A stretch of 64,000 bases of DNA from the NCBI GenBank assembly GCA_004369045.1, contig ML213503.1, positions 3,079,697 to 3,143,696 on the forward strand. Reading direction: 5' to 3'. The DNA comes from Heliocybe sulcata. Lineage: Eukaryota; Basidiomycota; Agaricomycetes; Gloeophyllales; Gloeophyllaceae. The translations under genes were made by a program, and so were the position numbers. Below, piece after piece: positions 58,807-64,000 of this stretch (within the stretch, counting starts at the first letter, position 1; every line of letters begins with the position of its first letter). Below the pieces are notes generated by a model, which ran no database searches, was not told where the DNA came from, and was given only the letters and a program-made list of their open reading frames with translations.

Positions 58807-61800
58807 TTAAGCTGGAAGAGAAACGTTTATAGAGAGATTTTCGCGCTCGGACTCTGGGGTTTCGACGGGGGACATGCTAGGAGATTGCGCAGTGATAGCT
58901 TCGACCTCCTTCTCCGCTATGATGGCGGCTTGGCGGGCAACGGACGCCGCTTCATACTCCTCTTGAGAAGGTATCCCATTTGGCGGACTCGTCGATAATT
59001 CTTCTTCCTGGTAGTTCAGCAGAGCCTGGTGGAATTCGAGCATCCAGGGATGGTTCATGAGTTCGTTCGCAGAGGGTCGTTTCATAGGATCGATGGTTAG
59101 GCATTGCTTGATGAAGTTGATGCCGAGGTCGCTGAGTTGGCCCGGATCGGGCAGAGGAGGATGTTGCGTAGCCACTCCGATTTGGAACATTATCGCCCTA
59201 AGGAAAGTGAGCAAGCATCGCAAGTTACAGCATCGTTTTGCTTACCACTCGTTATCCAGATTACTCCAAGGCTTCCTACCTGTACACATCTCGAGTACCA
59301 CGCACCCTAACGACCAGATGTCCATTGCACCATGTCTTCCCCGCTTGTCGTTCTTGATCATTTCGGGAGACATATACATAGGCGTGCCCGTCAAGCTGTT
59401 GCCTTGTCCGAATCCTGGTGGTCCAGCAGCCGCGTCAGGGCCCCGTCGGGAGCGTGCAACAGAACGCTGATTGCGGGCCAACACTTTCGCTGCGCCGAAG
59501 TCGACGTACTTGATGACACCCAGATGATCGAGCAGGATATCTGAGAATAATCCGTTAGACATGCTACTAATCTGCAAACTTGGGACTTACTATCAGGTTT
59601 GATGTCGCGGTGGACGATGCCCTGGGAGTGCAGATATGCCAAGCCTTCAAGCATTTGCATAGTATATACTTGTAAGATACCCTCATCTTCGATGCGGCCA
59701 TGCTCGAGTAGCGCGGCCAAGCTACCACCCTGACAGTACTCCTCGAAGATATATACCTTATCGCGATGCACTTCAATCCCATAGTACTCGACGACATTCG
59801 GATGGTGAAGCATCTCCATGACTTGTAGTTCATCCTTGATCTGCGAGAACAAGTTGGGCTGGCCGGATAATTCCTGGAACTTGATCTCCTTAACGGCCAT
59901 CAGAGATCCAGAGTCCAAGTTGACACCCAAATATACTGAACCGAAGGCGCCGGCACCAATGAATCGACCTTGCTGCCACCGTACTGCAATGTTCGAGCTG
60001 GAAGAAGCGAGGAAGGCGAGAGACCGATTCTCTGGTTTCTCGTCATCCAAGACTCGACCGACTACGCGTTGCTCTGATCCCATTTGCGCTCTGCGGCTCT
60101 CGAGATCATGTAAGGCTCTGGACGCCCTATCCCAGAATATCCGTACGCTGGGATCTCTGGATGTCCTGGGGGGAACGCCAGAGCCGACAATAGTATCATC
60201 ATGGTCAGCATGAGGAGTACATGATCTAGAAATAGCATCTTCCTTCTTCGCTGTGGTATCCAAAGCTTGTTGACGCAGGAGCTCTTCCTGTCGCTCTTTC
60301 TCCCTCTGAGCCAAGCTCGAGCGAGCACCAAGGATATCGAAGTGGCTAATGAGAAGAGTCATACAACTGGCAACCTTTTGCCGGAGCATCTCGAACTGGT
60401 CTTCGGGAAGCTGCAGGATGTTGTTGCGGCGGGTGCGATGGAGAGCAAACTCAAGCGCGTTGACAGCCCACCTGAAAGTTTTCCTGTCGTTAGGGTCGCA
60501 GTCGTCGCAGATGAAAGACACCCAGGAGATAGCAAGCTTGATCAATAGCCGATTGAATTTGAGCAAGTTAGCCCGGTCCATAGAGCGCTGAGCATGCTGA
60601 CCGTTCTCCGATGCAAAGAGATACCAGTTTTCCAAGAGGTCCTGGCATCCCCTTACAGTCCGAAGAGTGTGCCGCACATGGTGCACCGAATCCACGATAG
60701 ACTCCGCCAGCCGGTTTGTAGCACGAGCAATCTTCCGCAGCTCACGATTGACGGCCGGAAGATGAGCCTGCTGTTCCACGACACAGGGTATAGAGCAGAG
60801 AGAGCCTTCTATTGGATCTCCCTCCTCATCGACTGGGATCAAGCACTCAGTGAACTCCTCCTTCGCAAGGGCTAGACGGCCATTGGCACCGTCAGCAATC
60901 AGACGCACACGGCTGTCCCTCAACTCCAGATCAACCTTGGGCATCTCGAGCATCAGGACAAGTCCATTCCACAGGAATCGACTGCGGGGAGAGAGCACCA
61001 GGATGTACGAGACTTCCTCATAATCTTCACTGTACGGGTCTGCGCCGCTCGCGGCCCCGACTCCGTCGTCGGATGGCATTAATTCCCGGACGTGAAAAGC
61101 CTCCACTAGAAGACGACGGATGATATCGGGCCGGTCGCGCAGGGATGGATGTGCAATGATATAAGTCCCATCTTCTTCAAACGATTGAGTATACACGAGG
61201 AAGTGGTCCGTTTCGACGAGAGCTGCTATGAAATGGTCTAAAGAAACGTTCTCAAGCGCATATTCGGCAGAGTTTCCGAATCTCTGCGTCAGGGCCCTAA
61301 ACGAGTCTCAGCAAGGTTAATGAAGGCCTCAACTGATACAGTATGCTTACCGAGCAAACCGTTGCAACTTCCTATATCGAATACGCACACTGTCAAGAAT
61401 CTTACTGTACCAGCTTATCATCTGTTCATCACTCATACTTTTCCGGGCCTCAGAGATGTATTGCTCGTAGGGATTGGTGCCATTCACGGTGGAGGCGCCA
61501 TTCTCCATCGACCCATTCTCTCTTGGGCCGTTCTCTCTCTGAGACGGCACCTTCAGCTGGGTCTCGAAGTAGTTGGTAACTCGGACCATGAGTTTGTTCG
61601 TGAGCGCACTGAGCTCGCTGTCAGTCTTGGAAAGCACAACAGAAGACGCATGACTCACCAGATCTGCTCGGCTACTAACGTTGATCCTCCTGCCATGCTC
61701 AGACTGACATCGTTAAATGTCGCCCACTGCGCTTCGAGCAGGTCAGTCTCCTTGAAATAGATGCCCTTCGCCGCGCTCTTGAGTTTCCAATGGATCAATT

Positions 61801-63277
61801 TGAAGAAGAACGTCAGCGCTTCCAATACAACATTATCATAGTCCCGATCTATGCACGACGGCAGATTCCAATTTCCTCCGGGGTCAGGTGCCAAGAACGC
61901 CTCATACTGTCGCTTGAGCGTGCATGCCAGCCCTATGCTGACCTTCAGGTCATCAACCATCTGGTCGATGATCAGCACTTCCGGGTCCTTTAGTCTCTGG
62001 ATGTACGAGAGTCGCAACCTTAGGGTGGCCTGTACGAGCTTAGTGGGGAAGGAAATTAAAGGAAGGAGTTCGGGCTCGAAAGTAGGAAGGTTCATTTCCC
62101 TGAATAGGTGCGCGAGATTTACTTGTGCATCTCGAGTCGTCCCGATGAGGGAGTGCACAGTGGTCAAGATTTCCTTCTCGAACGTCCGCTGGATAGAGTC
62201 CTCCTTGAGGACCCTCTCGACAAAGGAGGTGCCGTCTACCACCTCCTTTCCAGTGCCCTCATCTTTGACGATGCGCGGCGTAGGCCCACCGACGGGCCCG
62301 TCTGCCGTGTGCCTAGGCTCCGTCACATCCAGAGTCTCGCTGCCAGTCCACTGTCGCAGAAGCTTGACATACGTCCGGATAGAGGTGAGGACAGTGGACC
62401 ACGTATTGAGTGTATCGCAGCGGGCTTGGAAAGCTGGCTCTCCAGCCGCAGGCTTGTCGAGGTAGAAAACTTTCATATTGGGATAGAGAGTCTGCACCAT
62501 ATCAAGGCGATTCAGGATAGCATTAACGTGCTTAAGGGCATTCGTGTGCGGATCCGAGTCTGAACTTTCCTGATCGTCGATGCGGAATGTCATGATCTCG
62601 CTTATGAGAGCGTCGACAGTGCGAAGGCGTCGCTCTTCGAGTCGCTTCCTCTCTTCTTCCTCCGTCCGCTGGTGCAGCCTCGCCCGTATTCCAAGCCATA
62701 TGTCTGCGCGCAGCATGGCCTGCTTGTCTGCCGAGGACTCCAGTGCGACAGCAATGCGTTGCCTCTCTGACTTGAGAACGTCCCCAGCCAAGACAGATGC
62801 CAACATCGTCTGCCATTCCAATCGTTCCCTCTCCTCGAGCGTCGCAGGCTCAATAGGTTCAGCCTCCAAAAGAATATTGACTGCGCTCTCTCCAGAGATA
62901 ACCGCGCTCCGTCCCAACTCTTCATCATCACTGTCCCCTTGATCCACTAGCTGTCCAAGCCCGTGCTGCAGATAATGACTATCTGGGTCATTGCGGGGGT
63001 CATCTTCGAAGTCCGTCCCAGATCGGTAGCGCCGGACGAATTGCGAATAGATGTCAGAATACTTCGTAGCATTCTGAGGGGGGGATAAGAGGGCGCTACT
63101 GCCCGAGCTGGATTGGGAAGAATACGAAGGTCTCTGTCGGAGCTTTATGCGGTTTCTGCTGGAGAGACCGCCGGCTGTGGTGGGGGATGAGTACTGAAGA
63201 CCCCAGGTAGATGGGGAGTCGTCGTCGTTGCCGTCGAGTTCGGGATGTGTATATAGGGTGGGGGTGTGTCTGCGCAT
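58807..63277 (-). CDS. Ssk2/Ssk22-like MAP kinase kinase kinase (HOG pathway)
   Basis: Five exons (61659-63277, 61351-61617, 59591-61296, 59246-59540, 58807-59197) give 1,425 residues. Ssk2-type MAPKKKs are switched on by the response regulator Ssk1 and phosphorylate Pbs2 in the osmotic and general stress cascade. The N-terminal 1,000 residues carry the family's regulatory region (FVRRYRSGTDFEDDPRN, IWLGIRARLHQRTEEEERKR, NVAHLFREMNLPTF-like). The kinase domain near residue 1,040 has GRFIGAGAFGSVYLGVN (P-loop), VKEI (Lys), EEYCQGGSLAALLEHGRIED, HRDIKPDNILL, DFGAAKVLA, GTPMYMSPEMIK, DIWSLGCVVLEM and RPSANELMNHPWM. All catalytic residues are present. A Ser/Glu-rich tail ends the protein. Junctions are GT-AG and in phase. 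Confidence 0.93.
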
Positions 63278-64000
63278 TAATCGACGAGGTCAATGTCAAT
63301 ATTAATGCTGGAGGCGACTGCGATGTTGTCCAGCAGCAGAGTGCCTTACTACTCGGAATGTCGCTGCTAAGCCGTTATGGAGCCACGTGAAATTGCCGCA
63401 TTCGTAAATCCTTACCTGAAAACAAAAAGAATTTAAAAATATGTATGTAAAGAAAATAAAAGAGATAAACCTCAGCGGATTGACATCTTCCTGCCTAGTG
63501 CAGTGCGGCATCACCTTTGTATATCGCTGTACGTATCACTCACATACTTCAATGCTTGCTTACAGTGGGAGGACACCGGGCTCAGAATGAATGTACCAGT
63601 GTTTCTTCCCGGCGGCCGGGATGAACTTTACTGTCTGAAAATACACATTCAGATCCCGCTTGCTATCGGTGATTTCAGACCGCGCTCAATATTCAAGAGG
63701 CTGCTGGAGCAATATCCTCCGCCACAAAATATGTTCGAATGCATCTAAAAGATACCATAGTGTTGGCATAGGTATGTATAAGCAATTGTTAGATGAATGA
63801 GGACTCAATAATATTCTGCATTCTCTCGGCGCTCATGACCGGGACTTGCTGATTATGAGGAAGTTCAGACTCCGCTCAATGTCGTGGTGACTGGTAATAT
63901 ATGATTTTGAAACTGAGAGAGTTTCAAGCGGATTCCCCGGACCATTATCCCCCAGTGAGTAGTACGTAGTCTGTGCGGACTCTTCTTAGAAGACATTTTC
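63278..64000. other. Upstream region of the MAPKKK gene
   Basis: It should contain the promoter of the MAPKKK gene in its first few hundred bases. An A-rich stretch lies near 63418-63470. No further gene can be supported before the window ends. Confidence 0.5.

Noticed and set aside
1-64000. CRISPR arrays, bacterial operons, riboswitches
   Set aside because: The window is eukaryotic; no evenly spaced direct-repeat array with unique spacers and no bacterial gene order was seen.

Overview
The window is nuclear DNA of a filamentous fungus, most likely an Agaricomycete (Basidiomycota). Genes are broken by many short GT-AG introns (about 48-66 nt), codon use is moderately GC-rich, and several gene families are typical of mushroom-forming fungi. 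Those families include tandem P450s, a WW-like domain joined to a membrane tail, and an Ssk2-type MAPKKK. The order or genus cannot be fixed from sequence alone. All gene models were built by hand from reading frames, splice signals and family knowledge. For most genes the summed exon lengths are divisible by three.

Layout. Bases 1-12,100 are gene-poor: one Kex2-type repeat-peptide precursor (minus strand, 1356-1893), one low-complexity hypothetical gene (7114-8584), a diverged duplicated segment near 5.5-6.2 kb and some decayed coding-like sequence. Bases 12.1-20.5 kb are dense with housekeeping genes: PRP17/CDC40 (minus) and a three-repeat Myb plus C2H2 factor (plus) share one short divergent promoter. 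The SGT2-like co-chaperone (minus) and PRP19 (plus) share an even shorter one. Bases 21-29 kb hold uptake and metabolism genes: an OPT oligopeptide transporter, a TauD-like dioxygenase and an MFS transporter. Bases 29.8-37.9 kb hold a hypothetical gene, a beta-carbonic anhydrase and two tandem paralogous cytochrome P450s. Bases 39-46.6 kb hold a WW-like/membrane protein, a peroxisomal-type ABCD half transporter and a PRELI/Ups lipid-transfer protein. Bases 47.2-55 kb are one very large gene for the B-block-binding subunit of TFIIIC. Bases 55.9-63.3 kb hold a multi-spanning membrane protein and an Ssk2/Ssk22-like MAPKKK of the HOG pathway, transcribed towards each other.

Main points of interest. 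(1) A secreted precursor of about 142 residues carries 14 copies of the tetrapeptide GTDW. The copies are separated by KR/RR Kex2 sites and EPEP/EPAP dipeptide spacers, and the last residues before the stop are again GTDW. (2) A perfect TFIIIC B-box (GGTTCGANNCC) lies in intron 1 of the gene for the TFIIIC subunit that binds B-boxes, which suggests feedback control. (3) An 18-bp perfect palindrome centred on the CRE TGACGTCA lies upstream of the carbonic anhydrase. (4) One protein combines three Myb repeats with Sfp1-like zinc fingers. (5) Three CCAAT boxes precede the mitochondrial PRELI gene. (6) A 40-residue repeat with an exact 120-nt period lies in the basic linker of the TFIIIC subunit.
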